From: CBCXVS01 sp965178525 | GTDB lineage: Bacteria > Tectomicrobia > Entotheonellia > Entotheonellales > Entotheonellaceae | DNA length: 64,000 nt | Direction: 5' to 3' | NCBI GenBank assembly: GCA_965178525.1 | Contig: CBCXVS010000003.1 | Span: forward strand, 25,847-89,846 | In this document: one piece after another, positions 18,695-27,526 of the stretch | Layout: the number at the start of each line of letters is the position of its first letter | Position numbering within the stretch: the first letter of the stretch is position 1 | Translations under genes and position numbers: made by a program | The notes under the pieces: model-generated | What the model was told of the DNA's origin: nothing | Databases searched by the model: none | What the model saw: only the letters and a program-made list of their open reading frames with translations

Positions 18695-19467
18695 ATGACC
18701 GCGCTACTTGAGTTTTTTCAGCAAGGAAGCTTTATCTGGAAGTTGAGCCAGGTGCTGCTGATCCCGCTCCTCGTGATCCTGTTGGGCGAGCTCAGCGAAC
18801 GCCTGGAACGGCAGGGGAACCCGCTGGCGCAGGGCGTGCGTACCATCCGTCATGTGGTCCTGCCGATCCTGGCCGTGGTCCTGTTGATGCGGTACATCTT
18901 TGATATCGCCGATTCGAAAACGTCCTTCCGCATGGTGGAGACCGCCTTCTGGGTAAGCGTCATCGTCGCGAGCCTCATGCTGCTGAGCAACGTTTTCCGG
19001 CTCACGGAGGTCAAGCCCGCTTCCCTATGGGCCGCGGTTCCCAGGTTTTTTTTCACGATCGCCCGTACCGGGGTGATTCGGACGCCCACCTTTTTAGCAT
19101 TCGAAGGGGGCGTGCGATCCTTTCGGCGTTGGACCGTGAAGGAGAGGAGCATCAGATCACGCGCTTGGGGCCCGGAGATTTTTTCGGGGAGATGACCCTG
19201 TTGCGCCATGAACCCAGCCCGGTTTCGGTCACCGCGATAGATGACTTGCAAGTTCTGAGCATTCACCATGAGACGATCGACCAATTTTTCCAGAGGAACC
19301 CCAAGTTTGCCATGGCGATGAATGACTTCGTGGAAAAGCGGAGGAAAGCCATCAGGGAGGTGACTGGAACGGAAGCCGACGTGGATGGGTTGAGCGCACG
19401 CCATCGCTGGATGGAAACATGGCGTGACAGCCATAACGAGGCTTTGCAGGAAACGCAAGAGGGTTGA
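18695..19467 (+). pseudogene. MscS-like channel with cyclic-nucleotide-binding domain, pore deleted
   Basis: ATG 18695 follows AAGAGGA. The N-terminal frame has two or three membrane helices (LSQVLLIPLLVILLG, HVVLPILAVVLLM, VSVIVASLMLLS) up to about VPRFFFTIAR near 19070. A cyclic-nucleotide-binding domain follows in another frame: HLFSIRRGRAIL, RLGPGDFFGEMTLL, HHETIDQFFQRNP, ending at 19467. The MscS pore and beta domain that should lie between them is absent, so a deletion removed it and changed the frame. In intact relatives cAMP or cGMP would act on the channel. It lies 49 bases after the cyclase remnant and 3 bases before the next gene. Confidence 0.55.
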
Positions 19468-19470
19468 CCG

Positions 19471-20448
19471 GTGCGCCGTTACGTCTGGATCCTGTGCAGC
19501 GTTGTTCTCTTGTTTTTTTCCGCGCTGCATGGCGCGGCCGCCACCGCTGACCTATCGGCGAGCAAGGAAAATGCCGTCCGTCTGCCGGAAGTGGACCCAC
19601 TCGAGGTTGAAGGCGACCTGGTTGTGGCGGGCAGCATCACCGTCTCGTCGCTCACCAACGCCATATACAAACGCTTCATCGCCGAAGGCTACCGGGGCAT
19701 CCTGAGGCACTACAGCATTGGTACAGGGAACGGCTTTCAGCTCTTCTGTGACGGGAGAGCCGATATTGCCAGCGCCAGCCGCCCCATCAAGGCGGCGGAA
19801 GTTGCAGCCTGTACGGCTCAAAAACGCGCACCGGTCGAGTTGCGCATTGGCGTCGGCGCCATCGTCATGGTCGTCAGTGCCGAGAACGACTTCGTCGACA
19901 ATATCACGTTGCAGGAGCTGGCCGCCATCTTTTCCGCCAAGCAGCCGATCGAACTGTTCCTACCCTCTGCTGACCGCACCATCCTCGATACCATCGTGAC
20001 GAAAATCTTCGATGGCGCTCCGCGCGTGCAACTGAGTGGAATGCAGAACCCGCCATCAAGTGACAACCCCAAACTGTAGTTCCATCGTATCAGCGTCAAT
20101 CCTTACAGTGTGGGCTTCTCGAGTTATACCGACTATGCGCGATATGGCAGCGAAACGAATATGCTCTATGTCGAGGGCATTGCACCGAGAGTTGATGCTG
20201 TGGAAAGCGGCCAATATAGCTTGACACAACCCCTTTTTCTCTACTCTGATCCGCGGGTCATGGCCACCAAGCCACAAGTGGCCGCGTTTCTCAACTTCTA
20301 CCTGACCAACGTCGACGAAGCGCTACTGCAAGTGGGTCATTTCCCGACCAGTCCCGAGTCGTCGCAGCAGTCGAAAACCAACCTGTGGCAGGCGATAGAA
20401 ACCCCGCCTTCCGCGCGTCCGAGTCATGGAAAATCAGGTCATCATTGA
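19471..20448 (+). pseudogene. PstS-like periplasmic binding protein, split by an in-frame TAG
   Basis: A GTG start at 19471 gives a signal peptide (WILCSVVLLFFSALHGAAA) and then a phosphate-binding-protein-like fold: VVAGSITVSSLTNAIYKRF, GTGNGFQLFCDGRADIASASRPI and IGVGAIVMVVSAENDF. At 20077 an in-frame TAG interrupts it. The same frame continues with FHRISVNPYSVGFSSYTDYA, which is the usual late lobe, and closes at 20448. A CAG-to-TAG change would explain it. As third gene of the decayed cyclase/channel row it may once have been the row's periplasmic sensor. Phosphate specificity is not proven. Confidence 0.7.
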
Positions 20449-21209
20449 TGGCCCACGCCGCCTTTGAGAAATTTGAACCGGGTGTAACCATATTCCTTTA
20501 AATAATAATGTAACCACCTGACTTGTTTTCCAACGGTATCATATAACAATAGCTCTTTATCTCGAAACTTCCTCAGCGTGACCAGTTTTAGAAAATCATC
20601 TAGAGGAGCCGTCCTGATACCTTCAAGAGCTGGGCTTGGCGTATTCATTCTCTGGGAATGACTACGAATATCGATCACAATGACATCTGCATCCGTTGCT
20701 TTAGACCGGAATTCTTCAAGTGAGGCTAATCTGGACTGATACTCGGATTTGGAAATCATTTTATTGAAAGCGGAAAGAGGCCGACCCATTAACGTACTGA
20801 GATGAGGGTAGGCTTGGCTCCAATCCATAATGCCGCTATCATAGCATAGGATATTTTGCAGCCCTAGCTTCTGAGCCTTTGGAGTCGCCTTATAACTTTT
20901 TTCACAACTATGTCCATAACAATAAAATACAAGAGTGTATTCGTTTTCTCTGTCTCTGTATTTTTCTAATTGGCGTGTAAAATCCGTATCGCCAATGGCG
21001 ATATGAATCGCCTTCTTAATCCGAACGGCATCAAAGACAATCATAACGTCGTGATAGCGTTTCTTCAAATCTTCCGTGGAAATGAATTCGACATCGGGAT
21101 ATTTTTCCCGATGTGGATAATCGTCTTGAGAGAAAGCCAAGTTGACCATCATGAGAGACAGCATTATCTCTATTGCCATAAGAGCGAATAGAGGAGAGCT
21201 TCCTGGCAT
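20442..21209 (-). CDS. Exported protein with two rhodanese-like domains
   Basis: A 255-residue protein with an N-terminal signal peptide (LFALMAIEIMLSLMMVNLAFS). The first rhodanese-like domain ends in the active-site loop FYCYGHSCEKSYKA (Cys97, Cys102) and LCYDSGIMDW. The second (about residues 155-255) has VIVIDIRSHSQR, ELLLYDTVGKQVRW and FLKGGVGHQ but no cysteine in its loop. Rhodaneses carry persulfide sulfur on the loop cysteine. A periplasmic redox or sulfur-relay role is possible. The gene is visibly more AT-rich than its neighbours and overlaps the decayed PstS-like gene tail to tail by 7 bases, which suggests separate acquisition. Confidence 0.7.
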   Translation of the reverse strand: MPGSSPLFALMAIEIMLSLMMVNLAFSQDDYPHREKYPDVEFISTEDLKKRYHDVMIVFDAVRIKKAIHIAIGDTDFTRQLEKYRDRENEYTLVFYCYGHSCEKSYKATPKAQKLGLQNILCYDSGIMDWSQAYPHLSTLMGRPLSAFNKMISKSEYQSRLASLEEFRSKATDADVIVIDIRSHSQRMNTPSPALEGIRTAPLDDFLKLVTLRKFRDKELLLYDTVGKQVRWLHYYLKEYGYTRFKFLKGGVGHQ

Positions 21210-21591
21210 CGTCTTTTATCCTTCTCTTATTGGAAGATGTTTCATCTCTGTTGATTCCGTGACCCTGCCTGTTCCCCTCCCGTTCTCGAACTCGATGTGA
21301 CGCCGATCGTGCGACGCGCCGACCCTTCACAAGGTCCCTATACGCCTCATTGGAGGCCATGTCAATATCGAAATGTCACACGCAAAACCGTGGGCCTTGC
21401 TGGCGGCGTGTGGGGATGATGGCAACGGGCAGCTTGCTGTTCGTATGACTCTTTTTTATCATACCCATGAGCGTTTTCTATTGACTGTCATAGAACAGCG
21501 TAGCACAATAGTTGCCGCTTTACGCACGGCACTGCCGTACGATCGTTCCGTTCGTATCCTATCGCCGGATCATCTATGAGGAAGATGTGTC
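21210..21591. other. Gap with repeat copy 2 between divergent genes
   Basis: The 382-base interval between the rhodanese gene and the first binding protein contains the dispersed repeat at 21251-21398. The rest (21400-21591) shows no gene and should hold the promoter of the binding-protein cluster. No clear -35/-10 pair was found by eye. Confidence 0.4.
21251..21398. repeat. About 150-bp dispersed repeat, copy 2
   Basis: Starts TTGATTCCGTGACCC and ends at GTGGGCCTT. It aligns with 15637-15790 apart from scattered changes and a missing 5 bases at the GCGAC repeat. It lies directly upstream of the minus-strand rhodanese gene, as copy 1 lies upstream of the minus-strand amidohydrolase. Confidence 0.7.
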
Positions 21592-22899
21592 ATGAAGGTT
21601 CCCGATCATCACAGCGCACCTGGTACAACGTTGAAGCGGAGACAATTTCTCAGCACTGCCGCTGGCGCCACAGCGGGTATCGCGGGTATTTTGGTAGCCA
21701 AAACGCCGCCGGTGTACGCGGCCAAGCGCACCTTGACGATGATGACCTGGAACCATTTCGTGGCCGCCTCGGACGAGACCTTACGGAAGATGGCCCGGGA
21801 GTTTGGTAAGGCGAATAATTGCCGGGTGAAAATCGACTTCATTCCGCACCGTGATACCTACGTCAAAGTGGCCAAAGAGCAGGAAACCCGCAAAGGTCAC
21901 GACATCGTCTTTCTCTTCTTCAGCAAGCCCCGCCTGCATCAACAGGATCTGGAAACCTTGGCGTTTGTCGAAGACATCGGCGAGAAGCTGGGCGGTTGGT
22001 ACAACCTAGCCCGCGAGGCGTGCCAGGTGGATGGCCGGTGGGTGGCGCTGCCGTGGTATTTCATCGGGGGTCCCATGACCTACCGCGAAGATCTCTACCA
22101 GCAGCATGGCTTTGATCCCCCCAGCACGTGGGACGGATGGAAAGAGACCGGCAAGAAGATCAAGGACGCCAGTAGCCATAAAGTGGGGATTGCCCTGAGT
22201 CAGACCGAGGATGCCAGCGCCAGCCACTACGTCCTTTTATGGGCCCATGGGGCCTCTACGATCGATAAGGAAAGCCAGGTTGCCATCAATTCCTGCGAGG
22301 CGCGCCTAGCCCTCGACTACATGAAAGATCTGTACGAATCCTGCATGACCAATGAGGTCCTGTCCTGGGACGATGCCAGTAATAACCAGGCCTTTTTGGG
22401 AGGGAAGTATGCCTGGGTGCATAATGCCGTTAGTATCTATTATGTGGCCAAGCAAAAGGTGCCCGATATCGCCAAAGTCACGAACCACACCCTCACCCCG
22501 GCCGGACCGGGAGGCCAACACGGTATCGCCGCCCCGATCAATTATGGCATCTGGCAGTTCGCCGAGCAGAAGGAGCTGGCCAAGGAGTTCTTGCAGTTCC
22601 TCATGGATCCGACACGCTTGGAATCGATTTTTCATGCCACGCTAACGTACAACTCGCCAACGTTCAAGGACGGCGAAAAATTTGACTGGGGCAAAGACCC
22701 CAAGACGGCCCAGCTCAAGGATTACGGCAAAACGGCGCACCTGGTCGGCTGGCCCGGTCCGTCGGACCACAAGTCGGAGCGGGCGCGGGCCGAGTGGATT
22801 GTTCCCAACATGTTTACGTTTTACGTTACCGGCAAGAAGTCCCTGGATGATTCCATCTCCTGGGCCGAGGGTGAGTTGCAACGCATCTATAAGGGGTAA
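21592..22899 (+). CDS. Tat-exported sugar-type ABC substrate-binding protein, paralogue 1
   Basis: A 435-residue family 1 extracellular solute-binding protein. The Tat signal LKRRQFLSTAAG (Arg16-Arg17) precedes a hydrophobic stretch and an A-x-A-type cleavage site near VYAAK. The mature part starts TLTMMTWNHFVAASDETL and keeps the two-lobe landmarks EFGKANNCRVKIDFIPH, GRWVALPWYF and GKYAWVHNAVSIYYVAK. It heads an array of three close paralogues at 21592, 22925 and 24278, followed by two MalF/MalG-type permeases. The ligand is unknown: sugars, polyols or glycerol-phosphate-like compounds fit the family. Compared with its siblings it has several unique changes (SASHYVLLWAHG against NITLYAI). 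Confidence 0.88.
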   Translation: MKVPDHHSAPGTTLKRRQFLSTAAGATAGIAGILVAKTPPVYAAKRTLTMMTWNHFVAASDETLRKMAREFGKANNCRVKIDFIPHRDTYVKVAKEQETRKGHDIVFLFFSKPRLHQQDLETLAFVEDIGEKLGGWYNLAREACQVDGRWVALPWYFIGGPMTYREDLYQQHGFDPPSTWDGWKETGKKIKDASSHKVGIALSQTEDASASHYVLLWAHGASTIDKESQVAINSCEARLALDYMKDLYESCMTNEVLSWDDASNNQAFLGGKYAWVHNAVSIYYVAKQKVPDIAKVTNHTLTPAGPGGQHGIAAPINYGIWQFAEQKELAKEFLQFLMDPTRLESIFHATLTYNSPTFKDGEKFDWGKDPKTAQLKDYGKTAHLVGWPGPSDHKSERARAEWIVPNMFTFYVTGKKSLDDSISWAEGELQRIYKG

Positions 22900-22924
22900 G
22901 CCCTGTTTGAGAGGGAGGGAAAGG

Positions 22925-24235
22925 ATGATGAAGACAACCCAGCATCTCACAGCTTCGGACTCTGGACTGAGCCGGAGGCGGTTTCTCAGCACGACGGCCG
23001 GCACCGCGACGGGCATTGCGGGCATTCTCGCGACCCAAACACCGCCGGTGTATGCCGCCACGCGCACCATGACCATGCTGACCATGAACCATTACGTCCC
23101 GGCCTCGGACGAGAACCTCCGGAAGATGGCACGAGAGTTTGGCAAAGCCAACCGGTCGCGGGTGAAAATCGACTTCATTCCGCACCGCGATACCTATGTC
23201 AAGGTGGCCAAGGAGCAGGAAACCCGGAGCGGCCACGATATCGTGTTCCTCTTCTTCAGTAAGCCCCACTTGCACCATGAGGACCTGGAAACACTCGAGT
23301 TCATGGACGATCTGGGTAAAAAGCTCGGCGGCTGGTACGATCTGGCTTACGAAGCGGGACAGGTCCAGGGCCGCTGGGTCGCCCTGCCGTGGTTTTACGT
23401 CACCATGCCGATGACCTACCGCGAAGACCTCTTCAAGCAAAATGGCATCGCGCCTCCCACCACCTGGGCAGAATGGAAAGAGGCGGGTAAAAAGATCAAG
23501 GCCGCGAGCGAGCACAAGGTGGGCACGGCCCTGAGTCAGTGCGAAGACGGCAACATTACCCTCTACGCCATCATGTGGTCCCATGGCGCCTCGACGGTGA
23601 ATCAGGAACGGCAGGTCGTCATCAACTCGCCCGAGACGCGCCAGGCCATGGACTATGTGAAGGACCTCTACGAGTCCTGCATGACCAATGAAGTGCTGTC
23701 GTGGGACGATGCCAGTAACAACCAGGCGTTCCTGGGTGGCAAATACGCCTGGGTGCATAACGCCGTCAGTATTTACAATATCGCCCATAATAAGGTTCCG
23801 AAGATTTTTGAGGTGACCAACCATACCCTCACGCCGCACGGGCCGGCAGGCCAGCACGGTACCGCGATTCCGATCAATTATGGCATCTGGAAGTTCGCCA
23901 AAGAGAAGGAAATGGCCAAGGAGTTCCTGCAGCATATCATGGACCTCGAGATCCTGGAGGACAACTTCCACGCCACGCTCACCTTCAACTCGCCGCTGTT
24001 CAAGGCCGGGGAGAAATTCGACTGGGAAAAGGACCCCAAGACGGCCATGTTGAAGGATTATGCCAAAACCGCCCACATGATCGGCTGGCCGGCGCCGCCG
24101 GACCGCGAGTCGGAGCAGGCGCGGGCCTCGTGGATCATGCCCAATATGTTTACGTTCTATGTCACCGGCAAGAAGTCATTAGAGGAAGCCATCACCTGGG
24201 GCGAGGGCGAATTGAAACGCATTTACGAGGCGTAG
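22925..24235 (+). CDS. Tat-exported sugar-type ABC substrate-binding protein, paralogue 2
   Basis: A 436-residue close relative of both neighbours. The Tat motif is LSRRRFLSTTAG (Arg17-Arg19), and mature sequence begins after VYAA. It keeps HRDTYVKVAKEQETRSGHD, LEFMDDLGKKLGGWY, GRWVALPWFYV and SCMTNEVLSWDDASNNQAF. Ribosome site GGGAGGG lies five bases before ATG 22925 (a second ATG follows at once). The spacing to the first paralogue is 25 bases, so it is in the same transcript. The three copies probably arose by tandem duplication. Differences lie mostly in the N-terminal lobe and hinge, which suggests separate ligands or affinities for one permease pair. Confidence 0.88.
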   Translation: MMKTTQHLTASDSGLSRRRFLSTTAGTATGIAGILATQTPPVYAATRTMTMLTMNHYVPASDENLRKMAREFGKANRSRVKIDFIPHRDTYVKVAKEQETRSGHDIVFLFFSKPHLHHEDLETLEFMDDLGKKLGGWYDLAYEAGQVQGRWVALPWFYVTMPMTYREDLFKQNGIAPPTTWAEWKEAGKKIKAASEHKVGTALSQCEDGNITLYAIMWSHGASTVNQERQVVINSPETRQAMDYVKDLYESCMTNEVLSWDDASNNQAFLGGKYAWVHNAVSIYNIAHNKVPKIFEVTNHTLTPHGPAGQHGTAIPINYGIWKFAKEKEMAKEFLQHIMDLEILEDNFHATLTFNSPLFKAGEKFDWEKDPKTAMLKDYAKTAHMIGWPAPPDRESEQARASWIMPNMFTFYVTGKKSLEEAITWGEGELKRIYEA

Positions 24236-24277
24236 CCAAGCCCGGGACGATCGATCTTGTAGGGAAGGAGTGATTTT

Positions 24278-25585
24278 ATGCAGGCCAAGCAGCCTCTCAT
24301 CGGCACGAGTAGCACAACCAGTCGTCGGCAGTTTCTGCGGACCACCGCTGTGACCACCGCCGGCCTCGCCGGCATCCTCATGACGCACACCCCACCGGCC
24401 TTTGCGGCCACGCGCACCGTGACCATGCTGAGCTTGAACCATTTCGTCCCGGCCTCGGACCAGAACCTGAAGCGCTGGGCGCGAGAGTTTGGCAAGGCGA
24501 ACAAATGCCGGATCAAAATTAACTTTATTCCGCATCGCGATACCTATGTCAAGATCGCCAAGGAGCAGGAAGCCCGCAAGGGTCATGACATCGTGCTCAT
24601 GTTCTTCAGCAAGCCGCATCTGCACCATGAGGACTTGGAAACGCTCGAATTCATGGATGACCTGGGGAAAAGGCTGGGCGGCTGGTACGGCTTGGCCGAG
24701 GAAGCGGGGCACGTGCAGGGTCGATGGGTGGCGCTGCCATGGTTTTACGTGCCGATGCCGATGACCTACCGCGAGGATCTCTATAAGCAGCACAACTTAG
24801 AGGTTCCGACTACCTGGCAAGGATGGCTCGAGACCGGCGAGAAGATCAAAGCGGCCAGCGAGCACAAGGTGGGCATTGCGCTGAGTCAGACTGAGGATGC
24901 CAATATTACCCTCTACGCCATTCTGTGGTCCTATGGCGCGTCGACGGTGGATAAAGAGCAGCAGGTCGTCATCAATTCGGCCGAGACGCGCCAGTCCATG
25001 GATTACATGAAGAACCTCTACGAAATCTGTATGACCAATGAAGTCCTGTCCTGGGATGACTCGAGTAACAATCAGGCGTTTCTGGGCGGCAAATATTCCT
25101 GGGTGCATAACGCCACCAGTATTTACAATATCGCCAAGCAAAAGGTGCCCGATATCTTCAAGGTCACCAACCACACCCTGACGCCCTCGGGGCCGGCTGG
25201 GCAGCACGGGACGGCGATCCCCTTGAGCTATGGCATTTGGAAGTTCGCCAAGGAGAAGGAACTGGCGAAAGAATTCCTCATGTACATTGCCGAGCCCAAA
25301 CGTATCGAGGAAAACTTCTACGCCACCCACACCTATAACGCACCGCTGTTCAAGGCCGGTGACCAGTTCGACTGGGACAAGGATCCGAAGACGGCAGCGA
25401 TCAAGGACTACGCCAAAACGGCGCACATGATCGGCTGGCCCGGGCCGGCCAACCGCAAGGCGGAGCAGGCGCGGGCGGCGTGGATCATACCCAACATGTT
25501 TACCTTCTACGCCACCGGCAAAAAGTCCCTGGACGACTCGATCACCTGGGCCGAGGGTGAATTGCAGCGTGCCTACGAGGCATAA
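24278..25585 (+). CDS. Tat-exported sugar-type ABC substrate-binding protein, paralogue 3
   Basis: A 435-residue third copy. Tat motif TSRRQFLRTTAV (Arg16-Arg17), cleavage near AFAAT. It resembles paralogue 2 more than 1 in the stretches EDLETLEFMDDLGKR, WFYVPMPMTYREDLYKQ and TAIPLSYGIWKFAKEKELAKEF. GGGAAGGAG precedes ATG 24278. An inverted repeat (25611-25652) separates it from the permease genes and may hold down permease expression relative to the binding proteins, as hairpins do between malE and malF in E. coli. That role is inferred. Confidence 0.88.
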   Translation: MQAKQPLIGTSSTTSRRQFLRTTAVTTAGLAGILMTHTPPAFAATRTVTMLSLNHFVPASDQNLKRWAREFGKANKCRIKINFIPHRDTYVKIAKEQEARKGHDIVLMFFSKPHLHHEDLETLEFMDDLGKRLGGWYGLAEEAGHVQGRWVALPWFYVPMPMTYREDLYKQHNLEVPTTWQGWLETGEKIKAASEHKVGIALSQTEDANITLYAILWSYGASTVDKEQQVVINSAETRQSMDYMKNLYEICMTNEVLSWDDSSNNQAFLGGKYSWVHNATSIYNIAKQKVPDIFKVTNHTLTPSGPAGQHGTAIPLSYGIWKFAKEKELAKEFLMYIAEPKRIEENFYATHTYNAPLFKAGDQFDWDKDPKTAAIKDYAKTAHMIGWPGPANRKAEQARAAWIIPNMFTFYATGKKSLDDSITWAEGELQRAYEA

Positions 25586-25610
25586 GGTGACGGACGATAG
25601 CAGGGGCCGG

Positions 25611-25652
25611 GAGTCGCCTCCGGACGGCGCTCGCGGCTCCAATAGGCGACTC
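25611..25652 (+). promoter_or_regulatory. Inverted repeat between binding-protein and permease genes
   Basis: GAGTCGCCT (25611-25619) and AGGCGACTC (25644-25652) can pair, with a G/C-rich inner part. It sits in the only long gap (104 bases) of the importer operon. It could stabilise the upstream message or reduce read-through. Confidence 0.5.
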
Positions 25653-25689
25653 GGTAATGTTTTAGCTCCGCAGACGGCAGGATAATCGT

Positions 25690-26643
25690 ATGAAAGCAAA
25701 GACAGCGGTTCCCGACTACAGCGTTGCAGGCCAACGAGGCAAGCCGACATTTCTCACAGCGCCTCTGCAATATCTGGAAAAAGAATGGTTTCTGGGGTAT
25801 GCCTTGATCACTCCAGCCGGGATCCTGATTCTGGGTCTCGTGGCCTACCCGTTTGTGATCGCCCTGGGCTTTGCCATCAGCGATAAAGTGATTGGCCACC
25901 CGGGCAATTTCGTTGGGCTTGATAACTTCCTCAGCTTGCTGCAATGGCCAGTCTTTATTCAGACGGTGGTGAACTCCTTTACCTTCACCTTTTTCGCTCT
26001 GGTGTTGAAAGTGGGCCTGGGCATGGCGCTGGCGCTGCTTATGCATAAGCTGGTGTGGGGGAAAAATCTCTTCCGCGGTGCGGTCCTCCTCCCGTTTATC
26101 GTGCCGACCGCCCTCAGTACCGTGGCCTGGTGGAAGATGCTTGACCCCCAATACAACATCTTCAATTGGATTGGGACCAGCATCGGACTGATCGAGCAAG
26201 GCCCCAATTGGCTGGGTGATCCCTTCTGGGCCAAAGTATCGGTGATTCTGGTGAACGCCTGGCGTGGCATGCCCTTTTTTGCTATTTCTATTCTGGCCGG
26301 TTTGGTGGCTATCCCTCAGGATCTCTATGACGCCGCGACGGTCGACGGCGCCGGGCCGCTCAACCGTTTCCGATATGTCACCCTGCCGATGCTCAAACCG
26401 ATCCTCTCGGTGGTGACGCTATTTTCGATCATCTTTACCTTTGCCGATTTTGATGTCGTCTGGGTCTTGACGCGGGGTGGCCCCACCAACTCGACGCACT
26501 TGTTTGCGACACTGGCCTACAACACCGGACTGGTCAGCACCAAAATCGGCGAGGGCGCGGCCATTGCGCTCTTCCTCTTCCCGGTGTTGGTCATCACCGT
26601 GGTTATTCAGCTGCACTTGATTCGAAAGGACTCTACAGAGTGA
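25690..26643 (+). CDS. ABC sugar transporter permease, MalF/UgpA type
   Basis: A 317-residue permease with about six helices (LGYALITPAGILILGLVAYPF first). The coupling loop DLYDAATVDGAGPLNRFRYVTLPML (EAA motif with the conserved Gly) sits at about residues 217-241. LPFIVPTALSTVAWW and VWVLTRGGPTN are typical of the MalF/UgpA branch. It overlaps the next permease gene by 4 bases, so the pair is translationally coupled. With the three upstream binding proteins it forms an importer that lacks its own ATPase gene here. A shared MsmK-like ATPase elsewhere would be needed. Confidence 0.9.
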   Translation: MKAKTAVPDYSVAGQRGKPTFLTAPLQYLEKEWFLGYALITPAGILILGLVAYPFVIALGFAISDKVIGHPGNFVGLDNFLSLLQWPVFIQTVVNSFTFTFFALVLKVGLGMALALLMHKLVWGKNLFRGAVLLPFIVPTALSTVAWWKMLDPQYNIFNWIGTSIGLIEQGPNWLGDPFWAKVSVILVNAWRGMPFFAISILAGLVAIPQDLYDAATVDGAGPLNRFRYVTLPMLKPILSVVTLFSIIFTFADFDVVWVLTRGGPTNSTHLFATLAYNTGLVSTKIGEGAAIALFLFPVLVITVVIQLHLIRKDSTE

Positions 26644-27500
26644 CGGTTGCACAGTTTCAAAAATTCGGTAGGCGGGCGCTGTGGCTCTACATCCCGGTGT
26701 TCATGTTCATGGTCTTTGTGCTGCTGCCGTTCTACTGGATGACCATCACGGCGCTGAAGCAGGACCTCAACATCTTTGACCCGGATGCCAATCCTTTCTG
26801 GTTCAACATGGCGCCGACGTTGTCCCATTTTTGGGATCTGATCCATCCCGACAAGACCGATTTTCTCATCTGGATGCAGAACAGTTTCATGGTCGCCGGC
26901 CTGGTGACGTGCATTTCCGTCTCCATTGGCATTATGGCCGGTTACAGCTTGGCGCGCCTGCGCTACAAGGGAGCCGAGACCATTGGCTCATCGGTCTTTA
27001 TCACGTATCTGGTGCCACCGTCGCTGTTGTTCCTGCCGTTGTCTCAGGTCATTGATCAGCTCGGTCTGATGGAGACGCGCTGGGCCATGATCGTGTCGTA
27101 CCCCACCTTTCTGGTGCCGTTTTGCACGTGGCTGCTGATGGGCTACTTCCGCACCATTCCCAAAGAAATCGAGGAATGCGCCCTGGTGGACGGCTGCTCC
27201 CGAGTCAAAGCGCTCATCCGGATCGTCTTGCCAGTGGCCATTCCCGGTATCATTACCGCGGCGCTCTTTTCCTTTACGCTGTCGTGGGGGGAATACCTCT
27301 ACTCGATCACCTTCGTGACCGACTCCTGGGAAAAGACCATCCCCTCGGCGGTGGTGGGCGAACTGATCCGAGGCGATGTCTACTACTGGGGCGAACTCAT
27401 GGCAGGGGCGCTGCTCGGGTCGGTGCCAATTGCTATGATTTACGTCTTTTTCCTCGACTACTATGTCTCGGGGCTCACAGCAGGTGCGACGAAAGGATAG
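26640..27500 (+). CDS. ABC sugar transporter permease, MalG/UgpE type
   Basis: A 286-residue permease starting at a GTG that overlaps the stop of its partner. First helix LYIPVFMFMVFVLLPFYWM, then ITALKQ typical of the MalG/UgpE branch. The EAA loop is EIEECALVDGCSRVKALIRIVLPVAIPG. Its small variable N-terminus and late helices match family length. It is the last gene of the importer operon. A short tail leads into an unrelated DUF4160 gene 26 bases later, with no terminator seen. Confidence 0.9.
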   Translation: MTVAQFQKFGRRALWLYIPVFMFMVFVLLPFYWMTITALKQDLNIFDPDANPFWFNMAPTLSHFWDLIHPDKTDFLIWMQNSFMVAGLVTCISVSIGIMAGYSLARLRYKGAETIGSSVFITYLVPPSLLFLPLSQVIDQLGLMETRWAMIVSYPTFLVPFCTWLLMGYFRTIPKEIEECALVDGCSRVKALIRIVLPVAIPGIITAALFSFTLSWGEYLYSITFVTDSWEKTIPSAVVGELIRGDVYYWGELMAGALLGSVPIAMIYVFFLDYYVSGLTAGATKG

Positions 27501-27526
27501 ACGAAAACTGAAGGCTACCCGTATCT

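Noticed and set aside
22826..24076. Long minus-strand open frame (416 codons) opposite the second binding protein, and similar frames opposite both deacylases and dppA
   Set aside because: They mirror GC-rich codon use of well-identified genes on the other strand and show no family motifs or ribosome sites.
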